48,290 bases of DNA from Moraxellaceae bacterium (GCA_030684415.1 JAUXNL010000009.1:1-48290), one strand, 5' to 3'. Numbered from the stretch's first letter, positions 8,897-16,978 are shown. Notes: generated by a model from the sequence alone, not told the origin. A program made the numbers and translations.

Positions 8897-10042
8897 ATGC
8901 CTACGTTTTTCGAATTCTTTGCGGGCGGCGGGATGGCGCGGGCCGGCCTGGGCGAAGAGTGGACCTGTCTGTTCGCCAACGACTTCGACTCCCGCAAGGG
9001 TCAAACCTATGAGGCCAACTGGGGTAGCGGGGGCGAGCTCGCCATCGGCGATATCCGCCTGCTCAGCACCGGCCAAATGCCGGGCCACCCCGACTTGGTC
9101 TGGGGGTCCTTCCCCTGCCAGGACCTCTCACTGGCGGGTAACGGGGCCGGCCTGAAGGGCGAGCGGTCCGGCACCTTCTATCCCTTTTGGGGAATCGTCG
9201 AAGGCCTGATCCGCGAGGGCCGTGGTCCGCGCGTGGTCGCCGTCGAAAACGTGTGCGGCACCTTGACCTCGCACCAGGGCCGGGACTTTCAAGCCATCTG
9301 CCGGACCTTTGCTGAAGCCGGATACCGGTTCGGCGCGCTGGTGATCAACGCCGACCTCTTCGTTCCGCAGTCTAGGCCTCGCCTGTTCGTTATCGGCGTC
9401 CACGGCGACGTAGATATCCCGCCCGCACTCATGGCTGCTGGACCGACGGCACCTTTCCATACTTCGGCGCTTCGCAGGGCCGTGGAAGGCCTTCCAGGCG
9501 GCGTGCGCCGCGATCTGGTCTGGTGGTCGCTTCCAACCCCGGAGAAGCGCGCTGCGGCATTCGCCGACCTGATTGAAGACGATCCAGACAGCGTCTCCTG
9601 GCACACCCAGGCCGAGACCAAAAAGTTGCTCGACATGATGTCGCCGTTGAACCTAGCCAAGGTCGAGGAAGCGCGGCGGGAGGGGCGAAAGATCGTCGGC
9701 ACGGTCTACAAGCGGACACGGCCAGATGGAGCGAGGGGCAAGGCCCAGAGGGCCGAGGTGCGGTTCGATGATGTGGCGGGCTGTTTGCGCACGCCGGCCG
9801 GCGGATCAAGCCGTCAGGTGATCCTGGTGGTCGAGGGCAACCGCGTTCGCTCCCGGCTGATTTCCGCCCGAGAAACAGCGCGGCTGATGGGTCTGGCGGA
9901 CGACTACGTTCTGCCGGCCCGCTACAACGAGGCCTATCACCTTACTGGCGATGGGGTCGCCGTCCCGGTCGTCCGGCACCTCGCCCAGCACATCTTCGAG
10001 CCCCTCCTCGGCGCCGCTCAAGCCAAGCAGCAGGCTGCGTGA
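8897..10042 (+). CDS. DNA (cytosine-5-)-methyltransferase
   Basis: The enzyme transfers a methyl group from S-adenosylmethionine to C5 of cytosine in DNA. Motif I, FFEFFAGGG, is at the very N-terminus. Motif IV, SFPCQDLS, has the catalytic Cys at about 73. Motif VI, VENV, is at about 116-119 and motif VIII, QSRPR, at about 158-162. A variable target-recognition region follows, then closing motif IX/X-like segments (ETARLMGLADDY, then VRHLAQHI). The start ATG at 8897 puts motif I where the family has it, though no strong Shine-Dalgarno sequence is seen. The length of 381 aa is normal. Seven bases separate it from the GIY-YIG nuclease gene, which suggests a type II restriction-modification operon. 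Confidence 0.9.
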   Translation: MPTFFEFFAGGGMARAGLGEEWTCLFANDFDSRKGQTYEANWGSGGELAIGDIRLLSTGQMPGHPDLVWGSFPCQDLSLAGNGAGLKGERSGTFYPFWGIVEGLIREGRGPRVVAVENVCGTLTSHQGRDFQAICRTFAEAGYRFGALVINADLFVPQSRPRLFVIGVHGDVDIPPALMAAGPTAPFHTSALRRAVEGLPGGVRRDLVWWSLPTPEKRAAAFADLIEDDPDSVSWHTQAETKKLLDMMSPLNLAKVEEARREGRKIVGTVYKRTRPDGARGKAQRAEVRFDDVAGCLRTPAGGSSRQVILVVEGNRVRSRLISARETARLMGLADDYVLPARYNEAYHLTGDGVAVPVVRHLAQHIFEPLLGAAQAKQQAA

Positions 10043-10049
10043 GCCGACC

Positions 10050-10769
10050 GTGTCAGACCCAGCGAAACGACCAGACGACGTCAACGTCCCGCCCTTCGAG
10101 ACCGAAGACCTGCGCACCAATCTGGCGGCCTTCTTGGACAGCCTGGTTCAAGACCCGTCGGGCGAGACGGTGCGGGTCGGCAACTACCGCTGGGGCGTCT
10201 ACGCCTTCTTCGACTACGACGGCGAGCCGATTTATGTCGGCCAGACCAACGAGATGCTGCGAAGCCGCATCCGCCGACACCTGACCAATCAACGCACGGA
10301 CGCCGTGGCCATGTCGGTGCTGGACCCGTTCGAGGTCTACGAGATCGAGGTCTGGCCGCTGCCAGAGTTCCAGAACACCCCGGGCAAGGATGCGGACGCC
10401 AAGCACCATCTCGACGCTCTTGAGCGGCTGATCACGGACCAGTCGGTCGAGCGGTCGAAGTTCAAGGCGATCCTGAACGAGAAAGACCCTCCCCCCGGAA
10501 CGACCGCGGTGACGGCCCCCGCCTCGTGTCGGGGGCGGATTGTTTCGCCGCGCGTGTTCGAGCTGCGCTCTCACCCTGACTTCCGCATCGCCCGGCGCGC
10601 CTTGATCATCTCGCGGCTGGCCCAGGTCATTTCTGAGCGGAAGGTCCAGGGCGGCCTACGCCGGGTATTGCAGACCCAGGCGAAGCGGCTGCAGTGGCTC
10701 GCTGAGCGGCGATACGAGGCGCTAGGGGGCGCGGCTTCGGTCGCGGTTGAGCAGGACGGCGATGCTTAG
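10050..10769 (+). CDS. GIY-YIG nuclease, probable type II restriction endonuclease
   Basis: The 239-aa protein carries a GIY-YIG nuclease motif at about 48-65: GVYAFFDYDG followed by IYVGQT. The expected Arg comes shortly after (RSRIRRHL) and a Glu in the downstream helix (LDALERLI). The C-terminal part is basic and may bind DNA. The start is GTG at 10050. The upstream frame, open to 9951, overlaps the methyltransferase and is Ser/Pro-rich artefact. The tight spacing behind a C5 methyltransferase suggests that the two form a restriction-modification pair like other GIY-YIG enzymes (for example Eco29kI), although the sequence is not obviously of the Eco29kI family. A homing-type or repair nuclease is the alternative. 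Confidence 0.78.
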   Translation: MSDPAKRPDDVNVPPFETEDLRTNLAAFLDSLVQDPSGETVRVGNYRWGVYAFFDYDGEPIYVGQTNEMLRSRIRRHLTNQRTDAVAMSVLDPFEVYEIEVWPLPEFQNTPGKDADAKHHLDALERLITDQSVERSKFKAILNEKDPPPGTTAVTAPASCRGRIVSPRVFELRSHPDFRIARRALIISRLAQVISERKVQGGLRRVLQTQAKRLQWLAERRYEALGGAASVAVEQDGDA

Positions 10770-11197
10770 ACCGCCTGCGCCGGGCGAAGTCGGCGTGGCT
10801 TGCGCGTCAGGATCGGCGACCCGTTTCGGGCAAATAGGCCTTCGGCGACGCCCGGCACGATGACAAACTCTAAAACCTGGGCCCGCCCCCATAAACCAGC
10901 CAAACTGAGCCACTCAGAAGGCCGCCTAGGCCCGTCGCAGCGTTGGCCGGCACAGCAGCGCCCCGCACCGGCGCGCGGCCGCCCACGGAGAGATTCTACC
11001 TTCTAAGCATAACCTGGACAGCGCGCGTCTGATGGCTTCGCGCGATGTGGGCTCAAGTCGCTCAACGGCTGTTGTCGGACGCCCGTTTTGGATTCTAAGC
11101 GGCAATTCTGGATGTCTGTTTCCCGGAATGCACTCTAGGCGCGGATGATACCCGTCAACTTCGCTTCTGAGCCTGGGTCATCTTTGTGCCGCACAGC
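10770..11197. other. 428-bp gap with no recognisable gene
   Basis: The gap lies between the convergent ends of the GIY-YIG gene and the 80-aa gene at 11198-11440. It contains only short open frames without ribosome sites or domain features. I see no clear terminator hairpin with a T-run and no IS end. It may be decayed sequence at the junction of two acquired segments. Confidence 0.4.
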
Positions 11198-11440
11198 CTA
11201 CCGAGGTGCGCGCTTTGCAACACCCACCAAGAACAGCTCCAGCTCGACGTCCGTAGCGTTTCTCACGAACGACCGGCGATAGACGATGCGGCTCCCGCTC
11301 CTTGCCAGCGTCACGACGTTGAATCCTTCCTCAAACACGTAGCGGCAAAGCACCTCCCCAACCTCCGGGTCGGTCCGCATGATCGCGACCCTCGCGGCAA
11401 TGAGCCTAGCCTCAGCTGGGTCGTAAGTCGGCTTTGGCAA
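11198..11440 (-). CDS. Hypothetical 80-aa protein downstream of the EEP lipoprotein
   Basis: This is a small soluble protein with no family I recognise. It has a helical N-terminal half (DPAEARLIAARVAIMR) and a beta-rich second half with VVTLARSGSRIVYRRSF. The start is TTG at 11440, one base past the preceding TAG, with GGAG seven bases upstream inside the EEP gene. It is therefore probably co-translated with that gene. An uncommon start with a good ribosome site, plus same-operon spacing, supports it as real. Confidence 0.6.
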   Translation of the reverse strand: MPKPTYDPAEARLIAARVAIMRTDPEVGEVLCRYVFEEGFNVVTLARSGSRIVYRRSFVRNATDVELELFLVGVAKRAPR

Positions 11441-11441
11441 T

Positions 11442-12326
11442 CTACTTCTCCAGCACCGCCAACACTGGGCAATGGTCGCTCAGGCGCTCGCCCGGATAGC
11501 GAACCTCATCAAAGCCCCGAAGGTCCTCGGCCGCGCGCTTGTCGAGCACAACGTAGTCGATGAAGTCGCTGTAGCGCGGATCACAGGCCGCGCTGCGGTT
11601 GCCTGACGCTAGGGATAGGTCGGAGTTTGCGGGAGAACTGTCGTCGAGTTCGAGCCAAGCGACATCGTCGGTCTTCACGAAGCGCCGATTGAAATCACCC
11701 ACGACGGCAAAGCGAACGCGCTCTGCTGCCCGGGCGTCAATCCAACCCTCCAGAACCGGAACCTGGCTGAAGAAGACTGGACAAGCCTCGTTGCTGGAGC
11801 CGCTGGAGCAGCCCGACTTCAGATGCACTGACAGCAACCGGATGGTCTTGCCGCCCCTGGGTGAGAGCGTGATGTCGACGCCGCTCCGAAGATCGCCGTC
11901 ACCAACCTGCAAGGCGGTGAAGTCGGGGTGGCGTTTGAACGGCTGTCCCTTTCGGATCGCAAAGCCAGTGCGCTGGGGCCCGATGATCAGTCCTTCTTTG
12001 CCCCGGCAGGGACCGGATCGAACGCCCGTTCGCGCCTCAATCACGATGTCATAGCGGGCAGGGGGGAACACGCGCTGGGCCGCAGCGATACTCTCCACCT
12101 CTTGGAATGCGACGACGTCCGCATCGAGCGTCTCAGCGAACGCCTGCATCGCCTCGTAGTCGGCCTGCGACCTTGGCCGACAGCCCATGCCGTCACGCTC
12201 GGCCAGGTGCTCCATGTTCCAACTGACGATCCGAAGTTCGCCAGGTCGGGGGTGGGAAGCGGAGAGAGGCTGGGCCGCGCAGCCAGCCAGCGTCAGAGCG
12301 CAAACAAGAACAACGGCGCGAAGCAT
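11442..12326 (-). CDS. Endonuclease/exonuclease/phosphatase-family lipoprotein
   Basis: The 294-aa protein has an N-terminal lipoprotein signal, VLVCALTLAGCAA, whose lipobox LAGC puts the lipidated Cys at residue 15. It should be anchored outside the cytoplasm. The EEP fold is visible from conserved motifs: SWNMEHL, FQEVES, SVHLKSGC, the GDFN motif (VVGDFNRR), DFIDYV and the catalytic SDHCPV near the C-terminus. Members hydrolyse phosphodiester or phosphomonoester bonds (DNase I-like nucleases, sphingomyelinases, inositol phosphatases). The substrate here is not predictable. The downstream 80-aa gene follows immediately. Confidence 0.87.
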   Translation of the reverse strand: MLRAVVLVCALTLAGCAAQPLSASHPRPGELRIVSWNMEHLAERDGMGCRPRSQADYEAMQAFAETLDADVVAFQEVESIAAAQRVFPPARYDIVIEARTGVRSGPCRGKEGLIIGPQRTGFAIRKGQPFKRHPDFTALQVGDGDLRSGVDITLSPRGGKTIRLLSVHLKSGCSSGSSNEACPVFFSQVPVLEGWIDARAAERVRFAVVGDFNRRFVKTDDVAWLELDDSSPANSDLSLASGNRSAACDPRYSDFIDYVVLDKRAAEDLRGFDEVRYPGERLSDHCPVLAVLEK

Positions 12327-12362
12327 CGGCGTGGCCCACCAGTCATTGAGGGAGGCGACCCT

Positions 12363-12503
12363 TCACTGGGCCATGACGACCACGATGCCGCTGAAGAGGG
12401 CGATCAGCAAGACGACCATGATGCAACGGCCAACGATCGCCTTGGGCGTCATCCTTGAGCGGTGAACGCGGTCCAGCTCTTCAGGGTCGATGCCAAGGGT
12501 CAT
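12363..12503 (-). CDS. Small membrane protein (46 aa), coupled to the Excalibur gene
   Basis: This short gene starts with ATG at 12503, overlapping the Excalibur-protein stop as ATGA, and ends with TGA at 12363-12365. The first 22 residues are charged (IDPEELDRVHRSR). They are followed by a single hydrophobic segment, CIMVVLLIALFSGIVVVMA, that fits one transmembrane helix, with basic residues on the N-side. The translational coupling and the clean helix argue for a real gene despite its length. Its function is unknown. It may assist the secreted partner encoded upstream. Confidence 0.6.
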   Translation of the reverse strand: MTLGIDPEELDRVHRSRMTPKAIVGRCIMVVLLIALFSGIVVVMAQ

Positions 12504-12814
12504 TCACAGGCCACGCCGTCGCTGTCGCGATCAAGCGCCGGCCGATAGCCTGGTCGGCCGCGGTAGAGGGGTGCAGCGCCAGCGGCGCGGGCAGAGGCGC
12601 AGTTGGGGAAGTAGACGCCGCCGCCGCTTGTAGCGCCTCGGGCCGGAGCCGATCGCTGAGCCGGCGAACCGCCCACCTTGGGGCGGTGGCAGTGATACTC
12701 ACCGGTCTTGCGGTTGGTGTGACAGCCGCTGGCGTCGGTGCCGCCGCCATGGGCAAGCACCGGTGTGGACAGGACCCATAGCACTACAATTGCCGCGCCG
12801 GTTCTGAGGAGCAT
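12500..12814 (-). CDS. Secreted YHYH/Excalibur calcium-binding domain protein
   Basis: The 104-aa protein has a signal peptide (AAIVVLWVLSTPVLAHGG, cleavage near Ala21). Next comes a short Cys/His motif, GCHTNRKTGEYHCHRP, common in secreted bacterial proteins of the YHYH type. The C-terminal Excalibur domain runs from FPNCASARAAG to DRDSDGVACE. The DRDSDGVACE tail is the predicted calcium-binding loop with its paired Cys. Excalibur domains often accompany extracellular nucleases, and an EEP-family lipoprotein is encoded just downstream. That makes a shared role in extracellular nucleic acid handling possible but unproven. Confidence 0.85.
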   Translation of the reverse strand: MLLRTGAAIVVLWVLSTPVLAHGGGTDASGCHTNRKTGEYHCHRPKVGGSPAQRSAPARGATSGGGVYFPNCASARAAGAAPLYRGRPGYRPALDRDSDGVACE

Positions 12815-12921
12815 CGCGGACCCTCGACGATACCAGAACGATAGCCCTCAGCATCCGCCACCTCAAGTGCAGTCGCCGGCACTTGCCCGCTCGTACATTC
12901 GCGACCTCGTTTTGGCCTGCC

Positions 12922-13617
12922 TTAGGCGCTGGCGAGGAACCGGCGAAGCCAGATCGCCACGCGCTCACGGTCATCGTCGCCAGCGAGCGAGGCGATCGCA
13001 GCGTCGGCAAGTTCAGCGTCAAGACGCGTACCCTTGCGGCTCTCGATGAGCGCGCCGGTATAGTCGGCCGTGAACTCCGGGTGGGCCTGTAGTGAGATGG
13101 CGCGACGCTCTGGGTATGCCATCATTGCAAAGGGCGTGAAGTCGCTTCTCGCGACCACTTCCGCGCCAGGCGGTAGGCTGACCACCTGGTCTTGATGGGA
13201 TGCCGAAAGGCGCACAGGCGCAGAGCTGTCCATCCAGGGAAAACTGCGAACCACCTCGTACGTATGGAGACCGATGCCCCAGCCCTTGGGAGACTTGATC
13301 ACCTGGCCTCCGAAGGCGTCCGCCATGACCTGGTGGCCAAAACAGATGCCAACCATCGGCGCCTGCCCGGAGACCTTGCGCAGAAACGCCTTCAGCTCTG
13401 CAATCCACGGGTCAGGATCGTAGACACCAGCCGCCGAGCCGGTGACTAGCCAGGCGTCACATTCTCCAGAAGTTCCGGGCAGGACGCCGCGTTGCACGTC
13501 GTAAACTCGCGCGCGGAAGGCTGGCCCAAGCACGCGCCGCATCATGTCGCTGTAGCTGGGATAGCGAGTAGCGAGATCGGCTGGCGGTCCGCCGGTTTCG
13601 AGGATTCCGAGGTTCAT
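12922..13617 (-). CDS. Class I glutamine amidotransferase (GMP synthase-like domain)
   Basis: The 231-aa protein is a free-standing type 1 glutamine amidotransferase. The nucleophile elbow is GICFGHQ (Cys about 92) and the His-Glu pair is in LQAHPEF (about 175). The N-terminal MNLGILETGGPP is typical of the YfeJ/GuaA-like group. Such enzymes release ammonia from glutamine or act as gamma-glutamyl hydrolases in polyamine or other catabolism. No synthetase partner is nearby, so the substrate is open. It is divergent from the SOS-box operon. Confidence 0.85.
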   Translation of the reverse strand: MNLGILETGGPPADLATRYPSYSDMMRRVLGPAFRARVYDVQRGVLPGTSGECDAWLVTGSAAGVYDPDPWIAELKAFLRKVSGQAPMVGICFGHQVMADAFGGQVIKSPKGWGIGLHTYEVVRSFPWMDSSAPVRLSASHQDQVVSLPPGAEVVARSDFTPFAMMAYPERRAISLQAHPEFTADYTGALIESRKGTRLDAELADAAIASLAGDDDRERVAIWLRRFLASA

Positions 13618-13837
13618 AGGGACGTTATGGCTGAGCCGAACAGGTGCAGGCTAGGCACTGGCGAGCGGCAAGTGTTGCTCGATGGGGTAAGTCGCATCCA
13701 GCCATGACTTTACGGCCGCTGTGGACGCGAGGTTGAGGCGCGTGATCATGAGGTCTGCAACATCGCTGCCGGCGCAGACAACGATCTCCTGCCGCGGCGC
13801 CAAAGCGGAGAGCGGTCACGGTCGCGCGAGTCGCCAT

Positions 13838-13852
13838 GTTCCATCTTTGTTC
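13838..13852 (+). promoter_or_regulatory. LexA/SOS box, GTTC-N7-GTTC
   Basis: GTTCCATCTTTGTTC matches exactly the direct-repeat operator recognised by LexA in alphaproteobacteria, including Caulobacter. It lies 48 bp before the ATG of the gene at 13900. Two codirectional genes follow, then a gene of the SRAP family, whose E. coli member was named for SOS association. I found no second copy in the other intergenic gaps I read. Confidence 0.75.
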
Positions 13853-13899
13853 TCACCCCGCCGACGACTACGGTGCCCCGCGATGAAGGAGGAGGGCCC

Positions 13900-14241
13900 A
13901 TGGAGAACCGAACGTCAGACACGCCGGTGCGGAGGGTCGCACTTGGCGACCTGAGTCCAGAGCACCGGCGCGTGATTGAACAAACTGCGCTTGAAGAGAT
14001 TGCGCAGTTCAGGGCCGACGGAGATCCGGCGGCCATTGAACGGCTTGCCGCAGCCGGGCGCCTACAGGATTGGCCAACCGACGAGGGGAGGATCCTGGCG
14101 AACCTTGTCTCTGACGCACAGGTCGCTATCGCCGAACGCCTTCGACAGGCCAGGGCGATCCTCTCCTTGTTCGGTGGGCTGGGCCGGGCCCACAAGCTCG
14201 CGGTGCGCGAGGTCGCCGGACGTCCGGATATGGCCGGCTGA
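13900..14241 (+). CDS. Hypothetical protein, first gene of an SOS-box operon
   Basis: The product is 113 aa, acidic and mostly helical, with no recognised domain. The start ATG at 13900 follows an excellent ribosome site, AAGGAGGAG (13887-13895). The frame is open to 13873, but that is a less likely start. The last helix contains ILSLFGGLGRAHKLAVREVAGRPDM. A LexA-type box lies 48 bp upstream, so expression is predicted to rise with DNA damage. The next gene begins three bases after the stop. Confidence 0.7.
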   Translation: MENRTSDTPVRRVALGDLSPEHRRVIEQTALEEIAQFRADGDPAAIERLAAAGRLQDWPTDEGRILANLVSDAQVAIAERLRQARAILSLFGGLGRAHKLAVREVAGRPDMAG

Positions 14242-14244
14242 CCC

Positions 14245-14454
14245 ATGGCGGCTAGACATCAGTTCCTTGGCCCCTCGCTGGGTGAGCTTGGGCGGCTGGT
14301 CCTGCGCTGCACGAAGTGTGACTACGAGGTCAGCATGTCGGCTGCGGTGGCGATCAGGCGCTTCGGGCGGGGTGCGACGCCGCACGGTATCCGCCTGCGG
14401 TCGCGCTGCTCGGTCTGCGACAGGACCGACCATATCACCGTCACCATCCGGTAG
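14245..14454 (+). CDS. Small zinc-ribbon protein
   Basis: This 69-aa basic protein has two Cys pairs, CTKC (about 22-25) and CSVC (about 55-58), separated by about 30 residues. That is the layout of a zinc ribbon. The ends of the chain are beta-like (ITVTIR). It begins three bases after the preceding gene and so belongs to the SOS-box operon. Proteins of this size and type are usually DNA- or protein-binding accessories. Its partner may be the SRAP protein encoded next. Confidence 0.7.
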   Translation: MAARHQFLGPSLGELGRLVLRCTKCDYEVSMSAAVAIRRFGRGATPHGIRLRSRCSVCDRTDHITVTIR

Positions 14455-14527
14455 CGGCCGGCGCTTGTCCGCGCGTGACCTGCATGATCTGCTTGCAGGC
14501 CGCTTCACCCGGTCAAGGACGCCTCCG

Positions 14528-15256
14528 ATGTGCAACCTCTACCGCATGCGGACCGGAGCCGCCGACATCCTCGCCGCCAGCCGCGCCATGTCGGCCGACG
14601 TCGGCAATCTGGAGCCCCGCGACATCTATCCCGACTACGCCGCGCCGATCGTCCGCAACAGCGCCGAAGGGCGCGAACTGGTGCTGGCGCGCTGGGGCCT
14701 ACCCTCCTCGAGCCAGGCGCTGTTCAGCGCCGCAAGCAAGCGGGCCGACGGGCTTCGCAAGAAGGGCAAGGTGATCGACGACGACGCATTCAAGGACCTG
14801 CTGAAGATGGAGCCGGACCGCGGGACGACCAATGTGCGCAACACCGCCTCCCGTCACTGGCTCCGCTGGCTGGAGCCGGCCAATCGCTGCCTGGTCCCGC
14901 TCACCGCGTTCAGCGAGCCCGACCAGGTCGGCGGCTCCCTCAAGCCGGTCTGATTCGCCCTGGCGCAGGATCAGCCGCTCGCCTTTTTCGCCGGCGTCGA
15001 GGTCCGGGACTGGACCTGCGTCCGCAAGATCAGGGACGGCCTGGAGACCTGCAACCTGTTCGGCTTCCTGACCACCGACGCCAACGCCGAGGTTGCGGAG
15101 TTTCACAGCAAGGCGATGCCGGTGATCTTGTCCACCGAGGAGGAGCGAGATGTCTGGATGCGCGCGCCCTGGAGCGAGGCGAAAGCGCTGCAGCGGCCCT
15201 TGCCGGATGGGGTGCTCACAGTCTTGACCCCCGCCGGGCATGGCTTGGGAGGGTGA
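14528..15256 (+). pseudogene. SRAP (YedK/HMCES-like) gene interrupted by one in-frame TGA
   Basis: SRAP proteins form a covalent crosslink to abasic sites in single-stranded DNA through Cys2, shielding them from breakage. The frame starts ATG-TGC (MCNLYRM, with catalytic Cys2) and contains the TNVRNTAS Asn segment. It also holds a variant AFSEP in place of the usual GFYEW, and later HSKAMPVIL with the active-site His. A TGA at 14951-14953 splits it, and the same frame continues to 15254-15256. The family has Trp at this position (KPVWFAL), so one G-to-A change of TGG explains the break. The stop removes the His segment, so the gene is probably inactive, unless this is a sequencing error or readthrough occurs. 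It lies last in the SOS-box operon. Confidence 0.85.
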
Positions 15257-15493
15257 CGGCAGCTCTGCGGCAGAAGCTATCGTTAGAAACGCAGCGGCGA
15301 GGCGAGTCCGGTCCCGACTCATCGCCGACGTTCGGAAGCTCCGATCTGCGGAAGCGAGCCGAGGAAACCCGAAGAGGCTGTCCAAGTGTTCCCCGTTTGC
15401 GAGATCGGAAAAGGCCAGATTCCCTTTTGGATGGAAAGCCGTGTATCTCGGATCGCGTAGCGGATGCGGCCGGGGCCTCAGGGAGCAGGATAG

Positions 15494-16978
15494 TTGAAGC
15501 GAAGCATGGCGGCGCTGGTGATCGGCAATGGCGCCTACCCGGACGGTGACGATCTCGCTAACCCACTGAACGATGCGACGGACCTTGGAGCGAAGCTGAA
15601 CGGCTACGGCTTCGAGGTCATTGTGGCCCTCGACTGCACGGCCAAGGAGATGGAGAAGCAGCTCAAGGCCTTTCGGAAGTTGCTCGAAGCCCATGAGGTG
15701 GGGCTCTTCTTTTTCGCTGGCCACGGCATGCAGATCGAGGGGAGCAACTACCTACTCGCGCTCGATACCGACATGGACAGCGAGACCGACGCCAAACACA
15801 GCTCGCTGTCCCTCGACAAGGTTGTCGACGTGATGGCGAAGTCTCAAGCCTCAACGAAGATCATCATCCTCGACGCCTGCCGGAACAACCCGTGGGAACG
15901 AGCTTGGCATCGTGGGCCGGGCACTCGAGGCTTGGCCTCAGTCTACGCGCCGAAGGGCACGATCATCGGGTTCGCGACGTCGCCTGGCGAGGTGGCGTCG
16001 GACGGTACGGGCCGAAACGGAACCTACACCGAAGCCCTCCTGCAGCACATAGAGACGCGCGATTGCTCAATCGAGACGATGTTCAAACGGGTGCGGAACA
16101 CCGTTGCGGCGGCCACCAAGGGCAAGCAAACCTCTTGGGAGCACACATCGCTGTCGGGCGAATTCTACTTCAACATGAGCCTCGGCAACCTCATCGAGGA
16201 GTACGATGGCACGGCCTTGGCCGATAGCCTGTTCGTCATCGACCCGGCGAAGAAGTCGCACCAAGTCATCCAGGGACTCAAGACATACGACTGGTACCGG
16301 CAAAATCCCGCTGTCGGGCTCCTGGACGCCGCTGCGGTCAACAAGATGGCGAAGGACAACCTGTTCGTGGTCGGGCGCAACCTCTACCAAGCCGCCTGTG
16401 GGGCCTCGAATTCCGCCGCCTACTTCGTGGAAAACTTCATGACGGCGACCCATGGGTTCAACGCTGAGAAGCGGAAAGCCATCCTCGACGGCATGCTCTT
16501 CGAGGTCTTCTTCAACTCGAAGGGCGAGCTGAGAACCTCGATCAAGGGCAGGTACTTCGACACCACGTTCGACCTGCAGCGATATAGCCAGCTTCAGGAC
16601 AGCTTCGACTTCATCGCCGAGTCCCTGACTGCAGCCGGGGGGGACTTCTACGCCGTGCCGGGCAAGGGCCACGAGGTCGCCGTGACGGTCTCAACCAAAA
16701 AGGGCAAGGAAGGCGTTGTCGTCGAGGCGATCTATCTCGGCGGCGCGGACGTCTTACGGTCGAAAGCGGACGCCTGGGACTTCGTGGACGGCGCCAAGCG
16801 CCACAGTGAGATCGATCCGGAAACCCTGAACGAACGGCTCATCAAGGAGCTCGTCGTCCCCGCCCGGTCCCTGAAGATCACCTATACGCCTGGAGCGGCA
16901 GCAAACGAGGAGACACTTCTCATTCCGCGCGGCTGGACGGTCCGGAAGGGACAGCTCGACGATCTGATTTCCATCTAG
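15494..16978 (+). CDS. Caspase-like (peptidase C14) protein with a C-terminal domain of unknown function
   Basis: The N-terminal half is a caspase-fold protease. ALVIGNGAYPDG opens the fold, FFFAGHGMQ supplies the catalytic His77, and IIILDACRNNP supplies the nucleophile Cys129. TSPGEVASDG follows, as in bacterial metacaspases/orthocaspases. The remaining 250 or so residues (about 230-494) match no domain I know and carry no transmembrane segment. They include a long mixed alpha/beta stretch with HGFNAEKRKAILDG and a C-terminal ITYTPGAA. The start is TTG at 15494, eight bases after GGGAG. An ATG at 15506 is the alternative. In prokaryotic immunity such proteases are effectors activated by a sensor, and the next gene encodes a P-loop NTPase fused to a nuclease-like domain. 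Confidence 0.85.
   Translation: MKRSMAALVIGNGAYPDGDDLANPLNDATDLGAKLNGYGFEVIVALDCTAKEMEKQLKAFRKLLEAHEVGLFFFAGHGMQIEGSNYLLALDTDMDSETDAKHSSLSLDKVVDVMAKSQASTKIIILDACRNNPWERAWHRGPGTRGLASVYAPKGTIIGFATSPGEVASDGTGRNGTYTEALLQHIETRDCSIETMFKRVRNTVAAATKGKQTSWEHTSLSGEFYFNMSLGNLIEEYDGTALADSLFVIDPAKKSHQVIQGLKTYDWYRQNPAVGLLDAAAVNKMAKDNLFVVGRNLYQAACGASNSAAYFVENFMTATHGFNAEKRKAILDGMLFEVFFNSKGELRTSIKGRYFDTTFDLQRYSQLQDSFDFIAESLTAAGGDFYAVPGKGHEVAVTVSTKKGKEGVVVEAIYLGGADVLRSKADAWDFVDGAKRHSEIDPETLNERLIKELVVPARSLKITYTPGAAANEETLLIPRGWTVRKGQLDDLISI

Noticed and set aside
14951..14953. TGA in the SRAP gene read as Trp or selenocysteine by recoding
   Set aside because: Many other genes here end in TGA with no recoding, and no selenocysteine insertion element is visible. 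A nonsense change is simpler.
14530..15549. 339-aa frame over the SRAP gene
   Set aside because: It is out of frame with the SRAP motifs and Arg/Gly-rich, typical of a shadow in GC-rich DNA.
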